Assembly (NCBI GenBank): GCA_003667245.1
Contig: RCNN01000131.1
Location: 1 to 64,000 of the forward strand
Reading direction: 5' to 3'
Length of the DNA stretch: 64,000 bases
Source of the DNA: Heterostelium multicystogenum
Lineage: Eukaryota > Evosea > Eumycetozoa > Acytosteliales > Acytosteliaceae
Shown: one piece after another, positions 12,043 through 23,153 of the stretch
Layout of the letters: every line of letters starts with the position of its first letter
Position numbering within the stretch: the first letter of the stretch is position 1
Position numbers and translations under genes: made by a program
The notes under the pieces: model-generated
The model's input: the letters and a program-made list of their open reading frames with translations, nothing else
Told to the model about the DNA's origin: nothing
Database searches by the model: none

Positions 12043-12998
12043 TTAAAAGAATTTAATAGATTGTGAATATGTTCTTTCTCTCTTCATGATATCGTGATGT
12101 GGAAAAGTCTTTGAAGCCTTTTGAATTTGTGGGAAATCGATAACAGTCTTGTAGTCCAATACTTTCCAGAGAATATCTTTACCATTGTGGAATTGTCGCA
12201 GTCTCATTCTCCATTCTAAAATTTCTTGTTTTCTTTGATTCTTATCTTTGTTTTTAGATGAAGGATAGCTTCCAATAACATAATGAATTATACTTTCAAG
12301 TCCCAAAGTTGAATCTTCTTCAGTTTCCTATTAATTTTAAAATGAAATTATTAGTATTTGTTTCATGAAGTTGTGTTGTTAAAACTACTTACCCAAGCTA
12401 AATATAATGCATAAAAGAAAACATCAGAAGTTATATATTCATCTGGGAATGCTCTTTTTAAATATAAATATGAAAGGGTCAAAACAAACTTATCGATTTC
12501 TGGTGCCTTCTTAAAGAATTCTCTATGAGTATCGACCATCTTAATGAATTCCGTAATTTTAGGATCAACTTCTTTCTTCTTCTGGAAGAAAGGAAATGAT
12601 TTGAAAAGTGATTTGAAAGTTTTGTGATTCTTGAGAGTGTTATTATTGTTTGGGTTATGAGAAGCTGGGAATAGTCGATAATTATTAATGCTATGATATA
12701 TACTGCTGGTGTTATTATTTATAAGACAATGATTTAAATGTGATTGACTGTCGAGTGATGATAGTGAGGTTTGTTGTTGAAGTTGGGGATTGGTTGGATC
12801 TAGGCATATTTCGGTGGCACCCTCTTGTTGTGGGAGCTTTGATGTATTAAAAGAAACCATTTGATTATTCTGAATTAGATATGATTTCGAATGATTCAAC
12901 ATTTGTTGGTGTTTGGAGCTCATATCACACTTTTCAAGGTTTATTGGATCAATAACTGTAAGGGAACTTGATCTTTTCTTTTTGGAAATTGTAAACAT
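12043..12998 (-). CDS. Speedy/RINGO-type CDK activator
   Basis: Speedy/RINGO proteins bind and activate CDK1/CDK2 without sequence similarity to cyclins. Exon 1 is 12998-12393, the intron is 12392-12328 (GTAAGT...ATAG, 65 bases) and exon 2 is 12327-12043, giving 296 residues with phase 0 at the junction. The first 147 residues are low-complexity (Asn, Ser, Gln) with a Lys-rich start. The conserved core begins at about residue 148: FVLTLSYLYLKRAF, then across the intron FFYALYLAWETEED (194-207), then EWRMRLRQF and DILWKVLDYKTVI (240-265), and a late MKRER. Order and spacing match the RINGO core (YFKRA, NFF-ALYLAN-EED, W-R, LW--DYRA). Known RINGO proteins are mainly animal, so this is a notable assignment, made from motifs without a search. 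Confidence 0.72.
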
Positions 12999-15900
12999 TT
13001 TTGGTTATTTCTATAAATATTATAAAATATTTATTAATATATAAACTTAAACTTTAAAGTTTAAATTATAATAAATTGTTGATCAATTATCCAATAAATA
13101 AATAAAGATAGTTTTATTATATAGATAGCAATATTCTTTGGTTTTTTTTAAAATAAATTAATAAATAAATAAAATAGATAATAAATTATAAAAATGATAG
13201 TATGGTATAGTATATGAATAATTAATAGTATAGTTTTAAATAAATATTTTTTAAGTAAAGTTTTAATATAATATAAATGAGGAAAAAGTAAAAGATAATT
13301 TTAACTATAGAAATTTGAAATGTATACCTAGATAATAAAAATAATTAAAACAGTTCTTATAATACAAGTGGTAACAATGCAGGTAAGACAAATAGACCTA
13401 ACATTTGGGTGTGTTTAAGTATGATATTAATTGGTTGGATAGAAATGAAATTAAAATTATATAATCAAAACATTAATGTTGTGTATGAGTGTTAATAGTA
13501 TAGCGGTATTATCTAGGTGATGAGTATGATATTTTCATTGGCAATTGTGGGAAGTGGAATTCGTGGTAGAAACCAGATTTAATGTCAATATGGACATGAA
13601 TGAGTGATTCAAAAAAATGATATCAGCTTTTGATTACAATTAAATTGATAAATTATGTTAATGTCAATTGTGGTGCATTCCATCTTTTATATCGATGTCA
13701 TTTTTTTAATATGGTTTTTTAAAACCATACTGAGGTGGGTTGGTAGTAGGCAGAAAATTAAAATGTGGTATGGAATGGTGTGGGAGTAAGATGGAATATG
13801 TATGTACGTGGGAAATTGAATTTTACTATGGACTTTAAAACCAATTAATTTTATGTCAAGGTTTCTCATGACAATAGTATCAATTCTGTTGGTCAATTTC
13901 TGTACAACTCTACTACACAGTAATAACAACAAATTTGATATTACCAATCATGCTACATTTTCGAGTATTGGAATCCGTTTGTTTGATTCATATTTTATTG
14001 GTAATGTGTGAATGTTTCAGTTGGAACACTCTTAAAATGAAAAATTTTGAGAAGTGTTAAATTTAAAATTGATTTATCATCACAAATTATTAATGTGGAG
14101 ATCCAAAATCCAGGATCTGATTCGAAACCAAAATATTGTTGTATGGATTTGAAAACACTGAGATAGATGAAATAGATCTTGAATAATAATTGTTTTAACT
14201 TACTTGACAATGTAGTTAATAGCTTTTGAGAATTGGACAGTTGTTGGAATACTAAATTAACTAACAAGCTTTTGGAAAACAAAACTATTGTTCTGGATTG
14301 TATGTATGAAGTATTGGTCGATTGTATAATGAATGATAGGAAAGTTACTTCAATTTAAAGTGGATTCTTTTAATTTTGGAAAGACAATTGAAAGTGAAAG
14401 TGATGATTATTTAGTTTGATATTGACTGGTTTATGATTGTACCAATAGAATGACTGAAATATTCATTGGTGCTAATAGTAATGAGGGTGGACAATAGGAA
14501 AGAAAGGATGGGTGGAACTGATGACGACTTTGATGCTGATTTTATAACAATGTGTTGGATGAGTTGTGATTCATTTGCAACCAAGTGTTTCTATTCAATT
14601 CTATTGTAACCGAAGAACAATAATAATAATAATAATAATAATACTAATTTTGATGACGATTGATACATTATAACAAATAACAATTTGAATGGATCATTAA
14701 ATATGATGAATAGATATTATTGATTCAGTCTTTAGAACCATGATTAATAATAATAATAATAACATTATTAACAATATGTTGGATACACTATTTTTATAAA
14801 GATTTTATGGTGATTCTAAATATGATAGATAGTAGTTTTATCATTGGTTTGATGATGTAGATGTTTAAAAAATTACCATATATAAATGTATATTAATCAT
14901 AAATTAATATTATTATTAATATTATTATTAGCACACCACAATACACAACACAACATAACTTGTAATTCTCACAACGACACATGGTCTTCCAGTGTTTCAT
15001 TGTTTAAAGAAAAATAACAAATTTAGTAATGTTGTGTTTTGTCTTTAATAGGTTTGGGCTGCCATAATCCTAACACTCTCAAACACAAAACAAAGGAAAG
15101 TGTATTTGGATGTTACGACAATCTTAAAATGTTAATAATTATTTTACAGTGGAGTATGTGTGTGTTATTTTTATGTTTGATTGTAATTAAAATCCAACCA
15201 CATGTGATATATTAAAAATAATTAATTAAATAAATAAATACAAATAGTAGTGTTGTGCAATTAATAAATAAATAAATAATATAAAAAACACCACAATTCG
15301 ATAGTTAGTTAAAAGATGATGTATTAAAATGATATTACAGATAACGAGAAAATATTCTTATAAATTAATAATAATATTGGAGAATAATAAATATTATGTA
15401 AAAGACATTATATAAATAAATCATTATTGTTTCAATCAAAATTTTAAAAAAGACTGACTAATTTTATATATTTGTATAAAAGACTATCAATCTTATAATC
15501 TAGAACATTGTGATATTACACTATATTTAGAACTACTTTTGATTTATCTTATTCTATTTACCTTTTACCATTGATAGAAAACTGTCTATCTTATGTATGA
15601 AATACTTTGTAAAATTAATACTAATATATATTATTATTTATTGATTAATATTGTAAATAAAATCATTGGTAATAAACTTTATTAAATAATTATTGAAATA
15701 TAGAAAATAAATTTGTACTTAATATATAAATAAATAAGTATATATATATGTTTGAAGGGAAAGTGTAAATGAATAAGTTATCTATTTTATTTGTATTAGG
15801 TTATTTGTATTTGTAATAAGATGACAATTGTAGAGTTGTATGTGTTTCTGTTTCTACAAGTAGAAGTACAATTAGTATTCATTTCAAATTTGGTCTTTGC

Positions 15901-16596
15901 TGACTTTCTATTTGTATACATAAAGAGTAATATTTATTTAAAAGCTTAAATAAAAATCATATTAATATGGTTGTGGGTGGTATTATTCTAACTCAATGGT
16001 TAGACGACATCATTATAACATTTAAGAAATGTCATACACATAAATCGAAAAACATGTATAACAATGAAAAGATACCACATCCACAAACAAATACTATTTG
16101 TATGACTTTATTGTGTGTACACACCACGAATATTTGTTTTTCACACAAGCGTATGACATATCAACCACTTTACTTTTAAGTATAAAGTGAATGAAATTCA
16201 ATATTAAATATCATTATGATGCAATGCAAGTGGCAAAGTAGTGTCACCATATAAGGTGGTAGTAAACCTGAATTATCATTAACACTCGAACCAATACTTA
16301 TATATATATCTTTTTGATTCTGATTCGCTAAATTCAACTAATTGTGATCATCATTGATTAGTCAAAGGTTGTATCCATTTCAAAGCTATATTTAATTTCC
16401 TTTCTTTGACCTATTTTGTATTGTAACCAATGATGTTCTTAGTCTTTGTAACACCTTGATTTGATTATGATAATTTCAAAAAAAAACAAAAAATAAAAAT
16501 AACCAATAAATATCTGGAAAGGATCACATTTTAATTCCCCTCTCAAGATGGTCCAAACTCCAAACATATTAATTAAATAAATAACATCATTTCGAA
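12999..16596. other. Long AT-rich intergenic region with possible relic
   Basis: No intact gene in 3.6 kb. On the minus strand between about 14560 and 13687, coding-like text appears in short blocks with stops between (for example HLVANESQLIQHIV near 14570, then FSIPTTVQFSKAINYIVK ending before a GTAAGT near 14200). I cannot join them into a gene; they may be an old pseudogene. The rest contains ATT/AAT triplet tracts (14619-14643, 14747-14762) and many TAAATAAA strings. The last few hundred bases are promoter for the six-Cys gene. Confidence 0.4.
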
Positions 16597-17103
16597 ATGA
16601 AACTATTATTTGTTGTACTTTTAATCTCTTCGATTTTCCTTTTTGGATCAGTTGGTGCCCTATGTAATTATCCTAGGGATATGGTGGAAGATGGCTATTT
16701 CGTTCCTTCATCCGGTGGTTATGCATCGTTTTGCAACAAGTATAATATGAACATCACCTACAAATTGGATAGCCTCGTTATCGTAAACAATAACCAATCG
16801 AATCCACTCAACATGACTATTTCGATTGGATACTATCCAATGAATGACGAATGTAACAGTAACATAGATTTCAGCCTATTCACCAGGATTATCGTATCGA
16901 ATAACCTACAATACAGCGACATATCATATGAGGTGCCAGCAAACAATACACCAGGAATCTACTATTACTGCAATAACAAAGTTGACCCATGCCAATTTAA
17001 CATGACTGCCGTCGACTGTTGGCAACCTAACAGTGCTTTGGTTAACAAGTCATCTCTCACCTTTATCCTCCTTTCTTTGTTATTTTCCATGATACTATTA
17101 TAA
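16597..17103 (+). CDS. Six-cysteine secreted, probably GPI-anchored protein
   Basis: A single-exon 168-residue protein. It starts with a clear signal peptide (MKLLFVVLLISSIFLFGSVG) and ends with a hydrophobic tail (FILLSLLFSMILL) after small residues, the arrangement expected for GPI anchoring. Between them are six cysteines (ALC, SFC, DEC, YYC, six residues later DPC, VDC) and several N-glycosylation sequons. The paralogue at 20513-21016 shares length, cysteine order, the C-x6-C spacing and the VPA-x-x-TP segment before the fourth cysteine. I do not recognise a named family. It likely sits on the outer face of the plasma membrane. Confidence 0.75.
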   Translation: MKLLFVVLLISSIFLFGSVGALCNYPRDMVEDGYFVPSSGGYASFCNKYNMNITYKLDSLVIVNNNQSNPLNMTISIGYYPMNDECNSNIDFSLFTRIIVSNNLQYSDISYEVPANNTPGIYYYCNNKVDPCQFNMTAVDCWQPNSALVNKSSLTFILLSLLFSMILL

Positions 17104-17461
17104 TAATAATATTATCAACATCCTCAATAACAACAAATAATAATAATAATAATAATAAAGTCCATCAAAAGATCTATTACCATATATCTCAATATGAATG
17201 ATTCACAAAGTAGTTATGAGTTCTCCGCTTATTAGCCGTGTGGAAATTAACAAAAAAAACAAAATATTCTTATTTTTTTCATTGATTTTCAAATAACACT
17301 TGGTCGTCAGGTATTTTTTATTGCGCATATTAGAAAGACAGCACTGAATTCAAGACAATGCAAATTTTGTGAATTTTGTGTTGAAAAAAGTAGACTTCAA
17401 AAGAGAAAGCTAAAGACACACTACGGGCAGCAGTAGCAGCAACAGTGGTGATTACTCTACA
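17104..17461. other. Spacer
   Basis: About 360 bases with an AAT-repeat tract at 17136-17158 and a T-rich stretch near 17270. It should carry the terminator of the six-Cys gene and the promoter of the TRPC4AP-like gene. Confidence 0.4.
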
Positions 17462-20217
17462 ATGAAGCAGTGTAAAAAGAAGCAGTGCTGTACGAACAGC
17501 AAAGTCAATATCAACGACAGGTTGTTTATGAATGAGATCTACACGAGAAAGCAGCAGAAGAAGCCGAATTCCTACCATTACGATTACTTGAAAGCGTTGG
17601 AGAATACCCATGGCGCCGTACGATCGATGAAGAACAACACGACTTCGAATGAAGAATCGCAGGTGCTGCTGAACCATATTATCGAGCTTAACAACATCGT
17701 CAAACGTGGCGACAAGAAAGAGGTAATCTAACATGATTGGAAGTTATCTAGAGTTTAGAATCAACTATATTTACTAAACATCTTTTATTTATGATTGCTG
17801 TTGCTTAATTAAAGATGAAGGATATGTTGGAAAGTTTGGTGGCACTCATCAACGAACTTGAGAATGCAAAGGAATTGGTGGAGTTAAAGTATCATTTCTT
17901 GTTGTATGATATTTTAGTGATGCATTCCGATTGTATCATAGACACTACTGATAGAACTCCCTTTCAAAGCCAACATCCAGCAGCAGCTTCATCAATGGAT
18001 AAGAAATCTCTGCAAGATAAAGTATTCGCGATCAATTCATTGGTATTCTACCTGCTGAACCAAACAGCGTCGGTTGTACCGGAGCTGTGCAAATGGGGAT
18101 TTGAAAACATAGGTCTAGTGAAATCTAATGCTACACTCCATCAAGCACAAGAAAACTGCCGAATCAGCAAGTACATGTCTCAATGTATGTTACCATACCT
18201 TTCAAAAGCTAGATGATAATAATCATCATCATCACATACACCATTGATTAGATATTGACTGTTACATTCTACTCATTTCATAGTGGATCTTATATAGCAG
18301 TCCTTTTGATTTAAGAAAAATTCACAATCTCTTCGAATTCATTGATGGACTGCCTTCAACCAATTTCTTTATGTTGATCAAAGTGTTTGTCTTCGTGTGT
18401 ACATATACCAGATCCCTATGACACCATTCAGAATATGATTGCGGCAAACATGAAAGAGCCACAAAACCTTATTTTCAATATTAATCACGGTAAGTCGATT
18501 GATTACGTATAGCTCCTAGAATCACAGCTTCTAATTAGGGGTGGACCATCTTTCAGCATTGCTACTCAACGCACCAAGATTAATAGAAAAAGTATGTCTG
18601 CTATTGGAAAAGTCAACCTTATCCAATTGGATATCACCTTCGCTACGACACGATGGTGGAATCGGTTCTCTAAATGATTGGGGTAACCTCGATAGATATA
18701 TTCCATTGATTTTCAACGAAGATTCAAATTTTGATGATACTACAGGATATGAATATCGATACGGATGGCGGTGATCCTTTGAAATTCTTGACTAAATATG
18801 CAGGATCAGTATATCAAACTGAACTATTGGTTTTTTTAAGCGGAATCCTGAATGGACCTCGAAAGCTTCAGACACTTCAACTGCTAAAGAAACTGGGATT
18901 CCTTCCGACACTAGCTAAAATACTCAAAGAGATCGATTGGCAATAACATACAATGACGAGTAAGTTATAAGTAACTCTTGTAATTGTATGTCTTCTAACT
19001 AGAACATTGATACTCTAGACACAGTCCATTCTATATAAAGAAGATGCAAGCCTTAAGATATATAATACTATTTTTCGATATAGAGGTGATATCATTTTTG
19101 GACAAATACTACTTGTTAGAGGATTATGAAAGAGACTACATCAATGGCATTGCCGAAAAGAATCCATCGAAACACTATTGGTTGGATTCAATCTTTCAGT
19201 ACTATAAGAGCTCCGGTGTTGACGATAAAGAAAGGTTTGTATTTAATATCAAATGTAATGATAATCGTTGGCTAACTTCTAGGCTGATTCTACTACGATT
19301 CAATAGCAAAAATTTCCTAACTAGTTGCATTCAATCATCGTTGAGGACACCAGGCAATTTAAAGGTTAAGCAATATTTTGCAAATTTGGGACTGGTTGAT
19401 ATCACACTTAACGATATCATCGCAGAAAGAAAGGAGTTCTATCAAATGAATTTTGACTTACTTGGAGAACTAGTTAAGAACGAACAAAAAGGGTACCATG
19501 ATTTGACAAAGCGATTCCTCTCTGATAACGCGACTTTTATGAAATTCCAGAAAATAATTTTAGAGAATATCGTCGATGCCAATGTATTTCTAAGAGCAAT
19601 TATACTCACTCATTTCGAAATGAAAAGAACAGATCGACTTTTGTTCACTGTAAGCTGGATTTACAAATTTCAATCACATAAAATATCTCATTTACTAATA
19701 CTTTACCAACAATCGATAGGATAATGAATATGTTTTAATTCGATTGGTGTTGGTGGAACATAGAAACAAAATAATAGAAATGCTAATTACCAGTTTAACA
19801 GTAGAGACATTACATTTAGAAAGTATGTGTAGACCAAAAATAATCATTGTTTCCTTTAACTTTTACTAACTTAAGTTCATTAGATTTATGTTGTTTAAAT
19901 ACATGCATGATAATATTGTTATTCTCCCAAGATTTAGGATATTTAGATGATTCCATAAATGTAAATATTAAAACTATTCATTTAATAGGGGACTGTTCGT
20001 ATTAATTAAATTGATTTAGCATTTGAAAAAACTGGGCAGAGAATCCATTTCATTTACCAAGAACTTCATAGGTTTGTTCACTCTATGGCATAAATTCTAT
20101 TCACACAACTCCAGAGAGACACACAACCTAGAGTTTTCCTCTAAACTTCAATTTAAACAGCTTCAAAACATTGTAAATTTACTGATGAATCATTTTGAAG
20201 AAATATTAAATGAATAG
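17462..20217 (+). CDS. TRPC4AP/TRUSS-like protein (DUF3689), frame-broken
   Basis: TRPC4AP (TRUSS) is a substrate receptor for CUL4-DDB1 ligases and binds TRPC channels in animals. The C-terminal half matches it well in order: LRTPGNLKVKQYFANLGLV, FDLLGELVKNEQKG near 19460, FLSDNATFMKFQ, ILENIVDANVFLRAI, CLNTCMIILLF, and NFIGLFTLWHKFY near the end. Clear introns: 17723-17814, 19235-19282, 19650-19719, 19823-19883, 19961-20019, and 18960-19018 with GTAAGT donor. An intron with GTAAGT donor near 18490 leads into VDHLSALLLNAPRLIEKV. The upstream part is harder: block LRKIHNLFEFIDGLP (18310-18360) and block DPYDTIQNMI do not join cleanly. Frame changes are needed near 18720 and near 18940. It is either a recent pseudogene or carries sequence errors. 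The start at 17462 is the first ATG of the open frame. Confidence 0.68.
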
Positions 20218-20299
20218 CATAAAGACGAACGAATCAAACCAACCTGCAAACTACAATTTTTATATTTAATCATGTTGTCACTTTTTTTGGCAATAAAAA

Positions 20300-20365
20300 G
20301 TGAAGTGTCAACCGAGTGTTTTTGTCTGACCAAACACATGGCTTTCCACTCAGTCAACACTTCAC
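20300..20365. repeat. 66-base imperfect hairpin
   Basis: Two 19-base arms (20300-20318 and 20347-20365) are inverted copies with about three mismatches or wobble pairs, separated by a 28-base loop. The outer nine bases (GTGAAGTGT / ACACTTCAC) pair perfectly. It lies about 150 bases before the second six-Cys gene and is followed by a T14 tract. It could be a stem-loop RNA, a terminal-repeat remnant, or a 3' end structure of the preceding gene. Confidence 0.6.
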
Positions 20366-20512
20366 CTTGTTTTTTTTTTTTTAATCATGATTTTTTTTGG
20401 ATCAGGATGGATCCTGAAACATTTAAATAGAACCATAGACATCTATGATTTATCCTTTTCAGTATCCAAAGATAAATCAATTATACAGATAGTAATATTA
20501 TTTATATAAAGA

Positions 20513-21016
20513 ATGAATATTTTTTACACATTAGTATTATGTTTGGCTTTGTGCGGTGTTGCTATCGGTCATGGATGCCATGCTGACTTTACTACCCCAG
20601 TTGCTTTGACCATCCAGCCAAATGCTACCTCATTCTACGTTCCTTCTGATTGCGCCACCTTCAAATCCGAGGCTGAGTTCCATCTGAACAATCTTACAAT
20701 TTCCAACTCCAATGCCTCCGCTCCACTCGCTGTATTTGTCACTTTTGGTAGCTATGCCAACCCAGATAAATGCCAAGGATTAACTTTAGATAAATTGGTC
20801 CCATCTTCACTTAATGGTACCAATACAACCTTCACTGACTCATACTTTATGGTTCCAGCTTCCTCAACACCCATTGTTTTCATCACATGTAAAAATACCG
20901 ATGTCCCATGTCAAGTCAGTGTTACTTCAGAAGCCTGTTTTGAGAACAGTTCATCAATTGTCAAAGCTTCCTTTGCATTGATTGCTTTCTTTTGTGTACT
21001 TTCAATTGTCTTTTAA
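20513..21016 (+). CDS. Six-cysteine secreted, probably GPI-anchored protein (paralogue)
   Basis: A single-exon 167-residue protein with signal peptide (MNIFYTLVLCLALCGVAIG), six cysteines (HGC, SDC, DKC, ITC, six residues later VPC, EAC), many N-linked sequons (NAT, NLT, NGT, NTT) and a hydrophobic C-terminus (FALIAFFCVLSIVF) typical of a GPI signal. It is clearly related to the protein at 16597-17103, most closely in the last third (VPASSTP-...-C-KNTDVP-C). Its codons look more C-ending and less AT-rich than the first copy, which suggests higher expression. Function unknown; cell-surface adhesion or sensing is only a guess. Confidence 0.78.
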   Translation: MNIFYTLVLCLALCGVAIGHGCHADFTTPVALTIQPNATSFYVPSDCATFKSEAEFHLNNLTISNSNASAPLAVFVTFGSYANPDKCQGLTLDKLVPSSLNGTNTTFTDSYFMVPASSTPIVFITCKNTDVPCQVSVTSEACFENSSSIVKASFALIAFFCVLSIVF

Positions 21017-21113
21017 TATTGAATAAAACTACCTTATCAATTTTTATTTGTACCAAAGTTAAAATTAATAAATACTTTGATGAACTATAAATAATAATGT
21101 ACTTTGAAATTTA

Positions 21114-22796
21114 TTATTCTTTTGATTCCAAAGGAGCCATATCTTTATCTTCATCTTCATATTCAGAGTCTTCGAAATTAGAGTCTTCGAAATACATTTC
21201 ATAGTCTTCATCGTCATTTCTTGAATAGTCAGAATCTTCATCATCGTCATCATCGTCATCATATTCACCATCATCACTATCATCACCATCAATATCATTA
21301 TAATTATCATCAATATCATCATCAGAGTCATTATCATCATCACCATCATTTTCTTTATCATTGTCACTGGATTGATTGTCTTTTTCGTCATCAGAGTCAT
21401 CGTATAAATATTCAAAGCGGTTTGCCATTTTAAAACACATCCAATATTTTTGCATTTCCAAACTGAGATTGATATCAAACTTTTGACCTGCTGAGTCTCT
21501 GGCTACCTGTAATTGCTCCACAAATTCAAAATAGTCAACTGCCAAAAAATATCTTTTAGTTTTCTTGTAGTCATTATCTCTCTTGATATCATTAAAATCT
21601 TGGTCAGTGGCAGGCATTTTATCACATATCGTCAAATGTTCGACATTATTGAATTTGTTGATGGCCAATTTCACTTGCTTTTTGATCTCTTTTTTAGCCA
21701 GAATAATTTGCTCTTTACTTCTACTACATTTTTGACCTTGAATTGCCAAGTGTCCAATATTCATTGTCATGCCAACATATAAATATGGTATCGCTCTTTC
21801 AATATTTGGAATATCATCTGATTTCATAGATAACGTCTTTAGATTCTCGATAGCACAGTCTTTTCCAAATAGATATGCAAACAATTTGTTTTGTTGATCA
21901 TATGATTGAGAATCACATTCAAATGAAAACTCTGTGATTTTGGGATGATCTTTCAAATACTCAACGATCTGAGATGACCAATCAGCACTGAACTTTTGGG
22001 AATCGGTTATTGGCTCGCCAAGTCCAATAATTTCTAAACTATTCAGATTGTCAAGAGATTTGATGTTATAAAAGAATATATTGCTATCTGTGCTAACATA
22101 ACGTTCGAGAACACCGGATCGAAGACTTAGATGCTCCAGCTTCTTGCACTCTCTGATGCTTCCAAGGAGTATTTCGATTTGGGTGACATCTGACGGTAGA
22201 TCATCAATATCATCATAGGCTATAATTGATAATCTCTTAAGATTCGGTGGTAGTTGTACTCCTCCAAAATCGTCAAGTTCGAAATTAGCTGCCAAGTTGA
22301 TTTCCGTGAGGTATTGTGCCAATCTGTCTTTCTCCAAAATCAAATTGAGGTCACTAGAAAATCCTTTTTCTTGGTGGAGTATGGATACTTCGATTCTCGG
22401 TTGCAGATGTTCATTCTTTTTGTTCCATTCCTCCCATTGATCACTCTTTAGTAACTTGTACAAATCATTGAGTATTATGTCTACTCCACCACAAAATTGA
22501 GTCTTAATACACAATTTCAATTCTCTCAGCTGTGCATAGAGAAAATATTGGCTTTTGTATAGCTTGTCTTTAGTGATGGCTTTGGTGAAGCGTTGGAAAA
22601 TAGGGATATCTTCATAAACGAATTGTGAATGTTCAAATGTGCTCTCACCAAACTCGAATCGAATCGTTGAACCTATTAACTCCTTTACTATTGAAAGGAA
22701 ACTTTTGCTCACAAGAGCTATCTCCAATGGCCACATATCACCACTTTCATGATGATATTTAATTATTTGTTTTTGAATGATTAATGGTAAGGACAT
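21114..22796 (-). CDS. F-box-like/LRR protein with acidic tail
   Basis: An intact single-exon frame of 560 residues. The N-terminus (MSLPLIIQKQIIKYHHESGD, then PLEIALVSKSFLSIVKELI) resembles the F-box-like start of dictyostelid repeat proteins. Residues about 90-400 contain irregular leucine-rich segments (LPPNLKRLSIIAYDDIDDLP, LEHLSLRSGVLERY, LNSLEIIGLG). The last 100 residues are almost only Asp, Glu, Asn and Ser (residues about 465-560). The GAT/TCA repeats coding for this tail create long open frames on the other strand that are not genes. The probable role is a ubiquitin-ligase adaptor, by analogy only; the acidic tail may bind basic partners. Confidence 0.72.
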   Translation of the reverse strand: MSLPLIIQKQIIKYHHESGDMWPLEIALVSKSFLSIVKELIGSTIRFEFGESTFEHSQFVYEDIPIFQRFTKAITKDKLYKSQYFLYAQLRELKLCIKTQFCGGVDIILNDLYKLLKSDQWEEWNKKNEHLQPRIEVSILHQEKGFSSDLNLILEKDRLAQYLTEINLAANFELDDFGGVQLPPNLKRLSIIAYDDIDDLPSDVTQIEILLGSIRECKKLEHLSLRSGVLERYVSTDSNIFFYNIKSLDNLNSLEIIGLGEPITDSQKFSADWSSQIVEYLKDHPKITEFSFECDSQSYDQQNKLFAYLFGKDCAIENLKTLSMKSDDIPNIERAIPYLYVGMTMNIGHLAIQGQKCSRSKEQIILAKKEIKKQVKLAINKFNNVEHLTICDKMPATDQDFNDIKRDNDYKKTKRYFLAVDYFEFVEQLQVARDSAGQKFDINLSLEMQKYWMCFKMANRFEYLYDDSDDEKDNQSSDNDKENDGDDDNDSDDDIDDNYNDIDGDDSDDGEYDDDDDDDEDSDYSRNDDEDYEMYFEDSNFEDSEYEDEDKDMAPLESKE

Positions 22797-23153
22797 AACT
22801 TATTTAGACCTGTTACAGAAAAAACAAAGGATCAAGATAAAAGATTATCAACTTTGTGCAAATTTCAAACTTAGGGAAGATAATTTGTTTTTTATTTTTT
22901 TTTTATCTAAAATGGTTAAATCAAAATATGAACTTAGCTCATAAATCAGGATGATAGGACCCTTTATGGATCAAATTCTATTATAAACAATATCAAGTTT
23001 TCATAGATATCATACACATAAAAACTATCTATCATCTATTTTAATAAAAGATATTTCCCAGATTATTGTTATGATCCGTGAGTCAGATATGTATTTAAAT
23101 TTATTGATTCGTAAGAATACCTTAAAGGAAATATTTCTTACAATTAAATAAAA
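22797..23153. other. Spacer
   Basis: About 360 bases of AT-rich DNA holding the promoter of the F-box-like gene and the 3' end of the beta-helix gene (both on minus). No other feature seen. Confidence 0.4.

Noticed and set aside
21065..21478. Met/Ile-rich minus frame and His-rich plus frame (21221-21433)
   Set aside because: Both are shadows of the Asp-rich tail coded by GAT repeats in the gene 21114-22796.
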